Shown piece after piece: positions 7,424 through 14,242 of a stretch of DNA of 18,213 nucleotides; the stretch's first letter is position 1; every line of letters begins with the position of its first letter. The notes below the pieces were generated by a model, which was not told where the DNA came from, did not search any database, and worked only from the letters and a program-made list of their open reading frames with translations. The position numbers and the translations under genes are program-made. The stretch is from NCBI GenBank assembly GCA_036276255.1, contig DASUPK010000032.1:1-18213 (forward strand), in the 5' to 3' direction. Source of the DNA: DASUPK01 sp036276255. Its GTDB lineage: Bacteria; Actinomycetota; Thermoleophilia; Solirubrobacterales; 70-9.

Positions 7424-8185
7424 CTAGATCGGATTCGGCACATCGACGAACTCGTGGTCGATTTCGAAGCGCTCTGCCACCAGCTCGCCAAGCCGCCTGA
7501 TCCCGAAGGTCTCCGTCGCGTAGTGGCCGCCGGCGAGGAAGTGGACGCCGTACTCCCTCGCCTCGCCCATCACGGGCTCGCTCGGCTCGCCGGTGACCAG
7601 GGCGTCGAGCCCCATCGGGCCGGCCTCTCCGAGCGCGAAGCCACCCGAGCCGGTGAGGATGCCGACGCTCGAGATCCGCTCCGGGCCGGCGTCGAAGACG
7701 AGCGGCTCCTGGCCGACGGCCTCGCTCAGCCGCCTGCGCAGCTCGCCCAGAGCGATCGGCTCCGTGGCGCGCCCGACCACACCGACGGCCGACCCCTTGG
7801 CCTCGCCGAAGGGGCGCTCGTCGGGCTCCAGGCCGAGCGCGTCACGGAGCAGCGCGTTGTTGCCGATTTCGGGGTGAGCGTCGAGGGGCAGGTGGTAGGC
7901 GGCCAGCGAGACGTCCGCGCAGAGCAGTGCGCGCAGCCGGACCGCCATCGGGACCGACAGTGGCGAGAGCGCGTCGCCCCAGAGCAGCCCGTGGTGCGTC
8001 AGCACCAGCTGCGCGCCGGATTCGACCGCTCCGCCGAGCGTCTCCAGGTTCGCGCTCACCCCGGTGGCGATCCTGCTCACCTCCGGAGCGCCGGGAACCT
8101 GCAGGCCGTTGGGCCCGTAGTCCTCGAACGCATCGACGTCCAAGAGGTCGTCGCAGAAGGCGGTGATCTCAACTCGCTTCGCCAT
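7424..8185 (-). CDS. NIF3-like dinuclear-metal protein (GTP cyclohydrolase I type 2 homologue)
   Basis: Member of the widespread NIF3/YbgI family, which forms ring-shaped hexamers with a two-metal site; the physiological role is unsettled. It has 253 residues from the ATG at 8185, the size of the short YbgI-type forms without the extra middle domain. Metal ligands are visible: His64-His65 in LTHHGLLWG, His98 and Asp102 in YHLPLDAH, and His221 and Glu225 in GGHYATE. NGLQVPG near residue 26 is also typical. Fourteen additional in-frame codons upstream (to 8227) fall in the intergenic region and do not look coding. No clear Shine-Dalgarno is seen. It is divergent from the gene at 8247. Confidence 0.92.
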   Translation of the reverse strand: MAKRVEITAFCDDLLDVDAFEDYGPNGLQVPGAPEVSRIATGVSANLETLGGAVESGAQLVLTHHGLLWGDALSPLSVPMAVRLRALLCADVSLAAYHLPLDAHPEIGNNALLRDALGLEPDERPFGEAKGSAVGVVGRATEPIALGELRRRLSEAVGQEPLVFDAGPERISSVGILTGSGGFALGEAGPMGLDALVTGEPSEPVMGEAREYGVHFLAGGHYATETFGIRRLGELVAERFEIDHEFVDVPNPI

Positions 8186-8190
8186 TAAAC

Positions 8191-8218
8191 GGGTTGCTCT
8201 CGCTTCGCTCGAGCACCC
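8191..8218. promoter_or_regulatory. Imperfect inverted repeat in the NIF3/8247 divergent promoter region
   Basis: GGGT-T-GCTC (8191-8199) pairs with GAGC-ACCC (8211-8218) apart from one bulged T, around an 11-base loop. It occupies the middle of the 61-base region between divergent starts, where a shared operator would be expected. It has no T-run and is not known to bind anything. Confidence 0.25.
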
Positions 8219-8234
8219 TCGAACCAAGCGTAAC

Positions 8235-8240
8235 TACCAT
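8235..8240 (+). promoter_or_regulatory. Putative -10 hexamer for a leaderless transcript from 8247
   Basis: TACCAT (TANNNT) ends 6 bases before the ATG at 8247. The intervening CCCGCC offers no Shine-Dalgarno, so transcription may begin at the ATG itself. No clear -35 was seen. Confidence 0.35.
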
Positions 8241-8246
8241 CCCGCC

Positions 8247-8507
8247 ATGAATCCGGGCGAGCAGTCGGTCGAGCCGGGGGCGGATCCCTTCATCCAGTCC
8301 CTGATGGAGACCGACCTCTATTCGATCGGCGCCTACTTCTGCGACCAGCACCCTGACCTGGTCGACGAGGTCGTCGAGCGCAGCGAGGCGATCGAGAGCC
8401 GCGGTCTCGAGAGCTGGGCCGCCGACACCGAGACTCCCGTCGAGGAGTGCTTCCGCACCCTCCTCACGGGGCTCGCCGTGCGCTACTACAAGGCCGTCGC
8501 CGGGTGA
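8247..8507 (+). CDS. Small acidic protein of unknown function, 86 residues
   Basis: I do not recognise this family. The protein begins MNPGEQSVEPGADPF, is strongly acidic and looks mostly helical, with DLYSIGAYFCDQHPDLVDEVVERSEAIES in its middle (two pieces of likely helix) and a C-terminus rich in aromatic and aliphatic residues. It has two cysteines and no signal peptide or membrane segment. The start at 8247 is the first that makes sense; an in-frame ATG at 8163 lies inside the opposing NIF3 gene. Its last bases GTGA overlap the GTG start of the next gene, so it leads a coupled operon with the thioredoxin-fold protein and a secreted protein. Confidence 0.75.
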   Translation: MNPGEQSVEPGADPFIQSLMETDLYSIGAYFCDQHPDLVDEVVERSEAIESRGLESWAADTETPVEECFRTLLTGLAVRYYKAVAG

Positions 8508-9217
8508 GCGAGGAAGCACCCCGGAGGCGCCCGCGAGTCGTCGGGGTGATCGTGCTGGCGCTCGTGGTCGGGCTGATCGGATTCGCGATCGTCAGCATCT
8601 CGATCGGTACGGGGACCGAGGAGGGCGATGACATCCAGATCACCGGCGCGGCCGAGGTGCAGAGCCTGCTCGGCGGGATCGAGGAGGACGGGCCGAGGCT
8701 CGGCAACCCGAATGCCCCCGTGACGGTTCAGGTCTTCAACGATCTCCAGTGCGATCCATGCTCGGACTGGAACCGCGATGTCGTCGTCCCCCTGATCGCC
8801 GGGCCCGTGCGCGGCGGCGATCTCCAGCTGATCTACCACAACTTCCCGATGACCGAATCCGGCTTCTTCCTCGGCGCCTATGGTGCGGTCGCCGCAGCGA
8901 AGCAGGACTACGAGTGGCAGTTCGTGGAGCTCTTCTTCAGGAACCAGGACGAGGCCAAGAAGCACGGCGCCGACCAGGACTTCCTCAATAACGTCGCGCG
9001 CGGCGTGGGCGTCGCGGGCTTCAACGTCGAGCAGTGGCAGCGCGACATGAACGGGGACGACATCACCGCAACGCTCGAGGCCGACGAGAAGATCACCGCC
9101 GAGCGCAGGCTGCCCGTCGGGCCGGCGGTCGTGGTCGGCGGCCCGAACGGGACGCGCCAGCTGACGGAGTCGCCCTCGCTCGCAGAGGTCCAGCAGGCGA
9201 TCGCCGAGGTGCAATGA
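8504..9217 (+). CDS. Membrane-anchored DsbA-like thioredoxin-fold protein with CDPC motif
   Basis: Predicted extracytoplasmic thiol-disulfide oxidoreductase, 237 residues. After a short Arg-rich start, residues about 11-32 form one hydrophobic segment (VVGVIVLALVVGLIGF), either a membrane anchor or an uncleaved signal. The thioredoxin domain follows, starting at GNPNAPVTVQVFNDLQCDPC; Cys83 and Cys86 form the CxxC, and VGPAVVVGG near the C-terminus supplies the expected cis-proline loop. The insertion between them resembles DsbA/DSBA-like (Thioredoxin_4) proteins. CDPC rather than CPHC suggests tuned redox behaviour. The GTG start overlaps the upstream stop (GTGA) and the stop overlaps the next ATG (ATGA). 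Its neighbours downstream are exported proteins with paired cysteines, likely clients, though this is inference. Confidence 0.85.
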   Translation: MSEEAPRRRPRVVGVIVLALVVGLIGFAIVSISIGTGTEEGDDIQITGAAEVQSLLGGIEEDGPRLGNPNAPVTVQVFNDLQCDPCSDWNRDVVVPLIAGPVRGGDLQLIYHNFPMTESGFFLGAYGAVAAAKQDYEWQFVELFFRNQDEAKKHGADQDFLNNVARGVGVAGFNVEQWQRDMNGDDITATLEADEKITAERRLPVGPAVVVGGPNGTRQLTESPSLAEVQQAIAEVQ

Positions 9218-10116
9218 GCGGGCGAGGTACTAATCGCATCGAGCGTTGTTTGAAGAGAGTGCTCTCGCTCCCCTTCAGGCGAAGCGAAGTCCTGCCGAGT
9301 GCCGCCGCTCTGGGCCTCGCCTGGCTGGCCTGCGCGCAGCCGGCGAGCGCATCCGTGACGATCGGCCAACTGTCGCCCGACGTCCCCGCGGCCAACTGCA
9401 CGACCTCCGGGCTCGACTACCTGGAGCCGAGCGTGACCGGCGGGAACCTCTACGTGGCGAAGGAGGCGGGGACGATCACCTCGTGGTCGACGAACTCGTC
9501 CGGCGCGGGGGCGACCTACGTGCTCAAGGTCTTCCGCCGCACCACCGATCCCGACTCCTTCCAGGTCGTGGCCCACTCGTCCCCTCACGTGGTGACCAAC
9601 GGCCTCAACAAGGTCCCCGTCAGCCTGTCGGTCAAGTCCGGGGACATGCTCGGCTACAACGAGAGCGGTCCGCCCAACTCCTGCGCGTTCTCCCAGCCGG
9701 GCGACAACGTCCTCAATCGCTTCGGCGATCTATCCGACGGCGAGGCCGGCATCTTCACCCCCCAGAACGGCGTCCGGCTCAACCTCTTGGCCGTCCTCGT
9801 CCCGGACAACGGCTTCGGCATCGACAGCATCACCCGGGACCGCAAGAGGGGAACCGCCACGTTCACCGTCACCACGACGAACCCCGGAACCGTCTCGATC
9901 GCGGGCAAGGGGTTGAAGAAGCGGGCGTCCAAGGATCTGGCGGTGGCGGGTCCGGTCACCTTCTCGGTCGTCACGATCCGCAAGACGAGGCACAGGCTGG
10001 AGCGTAAGGGCAGGATCGCGGTGACGGTCCGGGTGAACTTCTTCCCCAACGAAGGAGATTCGTCGACGCAGGCGCTCGACCTGAAGCTGAGACAGACCCG
10101 GCGGCCGACGCCTTGA
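9214..10116 (+). CDS. Secreted protein with C-terminal beta module, unknown function
   Basis: 300 residues from the ATG at 9214, which overlaps the preceding stop as ATGA. The N-terminus is basic (about 25 residues with several Arg/Lys), followed by a hydrophobic core and a likely signal-peptidase site near AQPASA-SVT. The mature part has two cysteines (in AANCTTSG and NSCAFS) within a beta-rich region of no recognised family. The last ~95 residues, from RDRKRGTATFTVTT through KGLKKR to the end, are a basic beta-strand module of a kind I associate with many exported proteins of Thermoleophilia. No catalytic motif is visible. It is probably a cell-surface or extracellular structural or binding protein, made with the upstream thioredoxin-fold protein. 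Confidence 0.75.
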   Translation: MSGRGTNRIERCLKRVLSLPFRRSEVLPSAAALGLAWLACAQPASASVTIGQLSPDVPAANCTTSGLDYLEPSVTGGNLYVAKEAGTITSWSTNSSGAGATYVLKVFRRTTDPDSFQVVAHSSPHVVTNGLNKVPVSLSVKSGDMLGYNESGPPNSCAFSQPGDNVLNRFGDLSDGEAGIFTPQNGVRLNLLAVLVPDNGFGIDSITRDRKRGTATFTVTTTNPGTVSIAGKGLKKRASKDLAVAGPVTFSVVTIRKTRHRLERKGRIAVTVRVNFFPNEGDSSTQALDLKLRQTRRPTP

Positions 10117-10123
10117 TCGCCTC

Positions 10124-10129
10124 TAGACT
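10124..10129 (+). promoter_or_regulatory. Putative -10 hexamer before the 966-residue secreted protein gene
   Basis: TAGACT (TANNNT) lies 9 bases before the ATG at 10139, in the 22-base gap after the previous stop. No Shine-Dalgarno intervenes. It suggests a separate, nearly leaderless transcript in addition to any read-through from the operon upstream. Confidence 0.35.
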
Positions 10130-10138
10130 CGGCTGCCG

Positions 10139-13039
10139 ATGAAGCGTCGCGTAAGCACTGCGGTGCTCTTCGTTCTTGCGCTGTTGTCTCTCGTCGGGAT
10201 CGGATGCGGGAGCGGCAATCGGCAGGACGCCGAGACCATCAAGGGTAAGCCCGTGACGGGAGGTCGATCAGTGACCCGAAGCGTCGCCTGGATCGAAGCC
10301 CATCGGAACCTGGAGCCGGAAGTGGCCGTCCAGGAGCCTGACATCGCGGCGAGCGAAGCAGGGCAGGGCAAACCAGACGAGGAGTCCGGCGGCGCCGGGG
10401 GCGAGGCCGAGCGCGAGGCGGCGAAGCTGCCCTCCGGTCAGATCATCCACGAGAAGCCCGAGCCGGAGGAGGAGGGTGGACCGCCCAAGACCGCCTCCGC
10501 CCAGACGGTCCCACTGCAGCGCACCGGGAGAGCCGCGATCGGGCCGAGGTCCTCACTCGATGAGGGGACCAACTTCCTGGGAGCCGACAGCAGCGCCTCC
10601 GGCTTCATTCCGCCGGATTCCATGGGTTCGGTGGGGCCCACCCAGATCATCGTCTTCGTCAACGGGTTGATCAGGGTCTACGACAAGCAGGGCAATCCCG
10701 CCGCGCTCGACAACGTCTCCGACGCCGACTTCTGGGCTCCCGTTCTCAGTCCGGGCTCCGAGCCGACCGATCCGGGCGTCGAGTACGACCGCCTCGATCA
10801 ACGCTGGATCATCTCCGCGATCGACACCAAGAGCACCAACAACCGCGTGATGCTTGCCGTGAGCGACGGCCCCGAGATCACCGATCAGACCGACTTCACG
10901 TACTACTTCTTCAACGAATCCACTCCGCTGGGCGGCACCCCGCGCTTCGCCGACTACCCGCAGCTTGGGGTAGACGCGAACGCGGTCTACATCGGGGTGA
11001 ACCTGTTCACGTCGACCAGCGGTTCCTTCGCCGGCACGGCGGCATACGTGATCCGGAAGTCGAGCGTGGAGACGCCCGGCAGCCCCGTGGTCACCGGTTT
11101 CCCGCTCCTGTCGGGCGGGAGCGGTCCCGGGATGGACAGCCCGCAGCCGGCAACCGACATGGACCCGAACGTCGCTGACGGCTACCTGGTCGGCCCCGAC
11201 AACCAGTTCCTGGGCAGGCTCGACCTCAGGCGGATCACCGATCCCGGCGGAACGCCGTCGATCTCCAGCAACCAGACCATCAACGTGCCCTCCACGTCGG
11301 CCCCACTCGCCGTCCCGGCGCAGGGCTCGACCGGCGGCCTCGATGCGCTGGACGACCGCCTCTTCGAGGCGATGGTCGCCCGCGGTCCCGATGGGACCGA
11401 CACGCTCTGGACCGCGCACAACATCCGCGTCAGCTCGAGCGGGGTGGGGACATCCAACGGCGATCGGGATGCCGCCCGCTGGTACCAGATCTCCGACCTG
11501 GGGTCGGATCCCCCGACGCTCGTCCAGTCCGGGACGCTCTTCGACACCGCGGCTTCCAATCCGCGCTTCTTCTGGGTGCCGTCGATCGCGATGAACGGCC
11601 AGGGGAACGCTTCGCTCAACGCCAGCACCGCGGGCCCCGGGCGCCACGCGGAGGTCGCCTCGTCGGCTCACCTGGCGAGCGATCCACCGGGCACCACCGA
11701 GGTCTTCGACCTCACCCAGTCCAGCAACAGCACCTACAACCTCGGCTCGTCCTCGCCGAAGAGGTGGGGAGACTTCTCCCAGACCGTCGTCGACCCGACG
11801 GACGATCAGACCTTCTGGACCTTCCAGGAGTACGCGAACTCGACCAACTCATGGGGCGTGCGCGTCATCCAGCTGAAGGCGCCTCCGCCCGCGACCCCCG
11901 CGTCGGCCTCTCCGAACACCATTCAGGCCGGAGAGACATCGGTGCAGGTGCAGATCACCGGGACCTCGACGAACGGCTCCGGGTTCTTCGACACGACCGA
12001 TCCGGGCCCGCCCTATCCGGACTTCGACCACATATCCGCCGCCGTCAGCGGCGGGGTCGTCGTCAACAGCGTCAGCTACACGGACCCCACCCACGTTACC
12101 CTCGACCTCGATACGACCGCGGCGAGCACGGGCGCGCAGTCGATGACCATCACCAACCCGGACGGCCAGTCGACCAGCTGTGTCCCGCTGGTCGTTGGAA
12201 CGGACACCGACCCGCCGTCGGCGCCGAACCCGCAGGGGACGACTCCCGGCTCGCCGGGTAACGACACCAGCCCGCTCGTCTTCGGCTCCAACGCCGAGTG
12301 CGGATCGACGGTGAACCTCTACACGGATGCGTCCTGCACGCCCGCGAACCTCGCGGCGACCGGCAGCGCCACCGCGTTCGCCTCTCCGGGCCTCCCGGTG
12401 ACGGTCAATTCCAATTCGACGACGACGTTCTGGGCGCAGGCAACCGACGTCGCAAACAACACCTCCGCCTGCTCCGCGACCTCCAAGAGCTACGTGGAGG
12501 ACTCGATCCCGCCGGCAGTTAGCGTCGACAGCGGCCCGAACGGCACGACGGCGGAGACGACGCCGACCTTTGCCTTCAGCGCCACCGACGCCGTCGGCCC
12601 GATCACCTTCCAGTGCTCGATCGACACGGGTACGCCGAGCTTCGGCGCCTGCTCGGGGCCCGGCAACAGCGACACGCCGCCGAGCCCCCTCGCCGGCGGA
12701 GCCCGCACCTTCAGGGTCGAGGCCACCGATGCGGCGGGCAACTCGGCGGTCGCCACCCGCTCCTTCACGGTGCAGATCCCGCAGCCGCCGGACACAGCCA
12801 TCACCAAGGGGCCAAAGAAGAAGACCATCAAGCGTCGGCCGAAGTTCAAGTTCACCTCGACCCAGGGGGGCTCGACCTTCCAGTGCAAGGTGGACAAGGA
12901 GCAGTTCGCATCCTGCGCCTCGCCATTCAAACCGCCCAAGCTCAGCCTCGGCAAGCACGTCTTGAAGGTGAGGGCGATCGGCCCGACAGGCGTCGCTGAC
13001 CCTGCACCGGCCGTCAAGAAGTTCAAGGTGATCGCCTAG
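10139..13039 (+). CDS. Large secreted/surface multi-domain protein with C-terminal Ig-like modules
   Basis: 966 residues. The N-terminal signal (MKRRVSTAVLFVLALLSLVG) leads to GIGC at Cys23, which resembles a lipobox except for Gly at -3, so lipid anchoring is possible but uncertain. Residues about 45-125 are an acidic, Pro/Glu-rich linker. About 145-580 form a beta-rich domain starting FIPPDSMGSVGPTQIIVFVN and ending WGVRVIQLKAP, probably a propeller-like fold. Then come beta-sandwich modules: a TIG-like unit (~585-685), an Ig-like unit (~690-790), and two 'FQC...C' Ig-like units (~795-880 and ~882-966). The last is basic (KGPKKKTIKRRPKFKF). All eight cysteines of the mature part, apart from Cys23, lie after residue 680. 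No enzyme motif is seen; adhesion or surface scaffolding is plausible. Confidence 0.85.
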   Translation: MKRRVSTAVLFVLALLSLVGIGCGSGNRQDAETIKGKPVTGGRSVTRSVAWIEAHRNLEPEVAVQEPDIAASEAGQGKPDEESGGAGGEAEREAAKLPSGQIIHEKPEPEEEGGPPKTASAQTVPLQRTGRAAIGPRSSLDEGTNFLGADSSASGFIPPDSMGSVGPTQIIVFVNGLIRVYDKQGNPAALDNVSDADFWAPVLSPGSEPTDPGVEYDRLDQRWIISAIDTKSTNNRVMLAVSDGPEITDQTDFTYYFFNESTPLGGTPRFADYPQLGVDANAVYIGVNLFTSTSGSFAGTAAYVIRKSSVETPGSPVVTGFPLLSGGSGPGMDSPQPATDMDPNVADGYLVGPDNQFLGRLDLRRITDPGGTPSISSNQTINVPSTSAPLAVPAQGSTGGLDALDDRLFEAMVARGPDGTDTLWTAHNIRVSSSGVGTSNGDRDAARWYQISDLGSDPPTLVQSGTLFDTAASNPRFFWVPSIAMNGQGNASLNASTAGPGRHAEVASSAHLASDPPGTTEVFDLTQSSNSTYNLGSSSPKRWGDFSQTVVDPTDDQTFWTFQEYANSTNSWGVRVIQLKAPPPATPASASPNTIQAGETSVQVQITGTSTNGSGFFDTTDPGPPYPDFDHISAAVSGGVVVNSVSYTDPTHVTLDLDTTAASTGAQSMTITNPDGQSTSCVPLVVGTDTDPPSAPNPQGTTPGSPGNDTSPLVFGSNAECGSTVNLYTDASCTPANLAATGSATAFASPGLPVTVNSNSTTTFWAQATDVANNTSACSATSKSYVEDSIPPAVSVDSGPNGTTAETTPTFAFSATDAVGPITFQCSIDTGTPSFGACSGPGNSDTPPSPLAGGARTFRVEATDAAGNSAVATRSFTVQIPQPPDTAITKGPKKKTIKRRPKFKFTSTQGGSTFQCKVDKEQFASCASPFKPPKLSLGKHVLKVRAIGPTGVADPAPAVKKFKVIA

Positions 13040-13088
13040 CGAGAACAGTGGCGTGCGGCGGATGCCGATTTTGCAGGCGGTCGCTCGG

Positions 13089-13493
13089 TCAGCGGAGCCG
13101 CCGTGGTCCGTCGAGCCCGAGCTCGGCCATCGCCCGGCGAACGCGCCGATCGAAGGACGCGATGGTCGCCGAGCTCGCCTGCGCGGTTGCCAGCGCGAAG
13201 CCGTCCGCGAGACTGACGCCGAGCGATCGGATGCGAGCGGCATCTCGGGCGATGGCAGCGGTTGGCGCCACCGGGCGAATCCCGAGCGCGGCTATCGCGT
13301 CCACGGCGACCTGCAAAGTGCGCGACTCCTCGGCCGGCCTGACCAGCGCCTCCGCGTAGTTGATCGTCGAAAGCAGCAGTTGATCGTCGTCCTCGAGCAT
13401 GCCAGCGATTGCCTTGGCCGCCTCGCGGTGGTGGGCATCGCCCCGATCGAGCGCGGCTATGACCACGTCTGTGTCGAGCACACAGGTGCTCAA
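13089..13493 (-). CDS. vapC: VapC-type PIN-domain toxin ribonuclease
   Basis: Predicted Mg2+-dependent endoribonuclease toxin, 134 residues. The four acidic residues of the PIN active site are present: Asp7 in VLDTDVV, Glu48 in INYAEAL, Asp97 in LADGFALATA and Asp115 in ASFDRRV. So the enzyme looks intact. RNA targets (often tRNA or rRNA loops) cannot be predicted. The start is TTG at 13493, within TTGA that also contains the antitoxin stop, a 4-base overlap typical of coupled toxin-antitoxin pairs; GTG four codons later is an alternative. Expression would be controlled by the palindromic operator ahead of the antitoxin. It converges on the secreted-protein gene that ends at 13039. Confidence 0.92.
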   Translation of the reverse strand: MSTCVLDTDVVIAALDRGDAHHREAAKAIAGMLEDDDQLLLSTINYAEALVRPAEESRTLQVAVDAIAALGIRPVAPTAAIARDAARIRSLGVSLADGFALATAQASSATIASFDRRVRRAMAELGLDGPRRLR

Positions 13494-13708
13494 GCGCGCT
13501 CGCCGGAGCGCAGCCGCTCCAGGTAGCCCGCCTCGTAGAGCCCGTCGAAGACTCCCAGCGCTTCGGAGGGGTTGCTGGCCGCTCGTCTGACCACGATCCG
13601 ATCCGGCCCCTCGGCCTCGATCGCGACCTCGTCACCCGGCCCCAATCCGGCTCGTTCGAGCGTCTCGACGGGGAGGGTGACCTGGTGTTTGGAGGAGATC
13701 TTCGGCAT
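13490..13708 (-). CDS. vapB: VapB/AbrB-family antitoxin
   Basis: 72 residues. The N-terminal ~45 residues are a swapped-hairpin AbrB/MazE DNA-binding domain, recognisable by SSKHQVTLPVETLERAGL followed by GPGDEVAIEAEG and IVVRR. The C-terminal tail (GVFDGLYEAGYLERLRSG) is the part expected to wrap and inhibit the PIN toxin. The gene comes first and overlaps vapC by 4 bases. Its ATG at 13708 sits at the edge of a 9-base inverted repeat that also covers a TAGAGT hexamer, so autorepression by VapB or VapBC is very likely. Confidence 0.92.
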   Translation of the reverse strand: MPKISSKHQVTLPVETLERAGLGPGDEVAIEAEGPDRIVVRRAASNPSEALGVFDGLYEAGYLERLRSGERA

Positions 13709-13731
13709 GCCTTTACTCTAGCGTAAAGGCA
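13708..13731 (-). promoter_or_regulatory. Palindromic operator overlapping the vapBC -10 and start
   Basis: TGCCTTTAC (13708-13716) and GTAAAGGCA (13723-13731) are perfect 9-base inverted arms around TCTAGC. Reading the minus strand, TAGAGT (13715-13720) forms a -10-like hexamer ending 6 bases before the vapB ATG (13708-13706). A protein on this repeat would block the promoter, as in other vapBC operons. Confidence 0.7.
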
Positions 13732-13747
13732 AGCGGTTGAACCGTGC

Positions 13748-14017
13748 TTACTCCGATTGCTCGGCAGAGTGGTCCTCATGTTCGAGGATCTTGGTTTGAC
13801 GGTGATGGCCCTGGATGGTCGCAAGGTAGCGATTGACGGCGATGCCCGACCAGATCGCTTCAACAACACCGAACGGCCAGGCGCCTACCAGGAAGCCATA
13901 GACGCTCGACAGAGCACAGCCAAGCGCGAAGGCGAGTATGAAGCCAGGTCCACGGCGCTCCAGCGCATACATCAGCATCATGAAGCTGAGCGCTGTGACG
14001 CCAAACAAGGTCAGCAT
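13748..14017 (-). CDS. Small integral membrane protein, unknown function
   Basis: 89 residues from ATG 14017, which has GAGAGA 9 bases upstream; ATG 14026 (three codons earlier) is the alternative. Residues 1-20 (MLTLFGVTALSFMMLMYALE) form one membrane segment. After ERRGPG, a second long hydrophobic stretch (FILAFALGCALSSVYGFLVG) leads into AWPFGVVEAIWSGIAVNRY, probably a third segment. The polar C-terminal tail is His/Glu-rich. The WPFGVVEAIW phrase recalls a widespread family of short uncharacterised actinobacterial membrane proteins. It lies between the formate-dehydrogenase operon and vapBC on the same strand. No function can be assigned. Confidence 0.8.
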   Translation of the reverse strand: MLTLFGVTALSFMMLMYALERRGPGFILAFALGCALSSVYGFLVGAWPFGVVEAIWSGIAVNRYLATIQGHHRQTKILEHEDHSAEQSE

Positions 14018-14087
14018 GGCTCGCATTCTCTCGGTCGAACCGCTGCCCGTGTCGATCGCCTGTTTTCAGTTCGACAGAGGGCGCACG

Positions 14088-14242
14088 CCGGTCCGAAGTG
14101 AAGTCATGTAGCTGGATTTCCTCCACGACGCCCTCCCTCGTGAGCAGCTCGTGGGCCCCGGCAGGAACTCGGTGTAGCTCGGGCAGGTGTCGAGGAACTC
14201 GTCCATGGAGCGCAGACCCCCGGCCACCCGGTGGGCGATCAC
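14088..14242 (-). pseudogene. Probable frameshifted small gene downstream of formate dehydrogenase
   Basis: GTG at 14242-14240 overlaps the formate-dehydrogenase stop in GTGA, the same junction as between the first two operon genes. The frame reads VIAHRVAGGLRS, MDEFLDTCPSYTE, with G/C at the third position of 24 of 25 codons. After about 14168 that frame becomes Ser/Arg-rich with unnaturally high second-position G+C (about 73%). The frame reached by restoring one base (VPAGAHELLTREGVVEEIQ, LHDFTSDR) shows normal coding composition (about 37% G+C at second and 78% at third positions). A single-base deletion near 14167-14170 explains this. It could be a decayed gene or a sequencing error. Its true end is unclear, and I do not recognise the protein. 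The rest of 14018-14238 holds nothing else I can support. Confidence 0.4.

Noticed and set aside
13056..13072. Possible intrinsic terminator CGGC-ggat-GCCG followed by ATTTT between the secreted protein and vapC
   Set aside because: The stem is only 4 base pairs and the T-run has four bases, too weak to list as a feature.
11849..13243. Open frame of 464 codons opposite the secreted multi-domain gene
   Set aside because: Antisense shadow with Arg/Gly-rich composition; the plus-strand protein has a signal peptide and recognisable modules.
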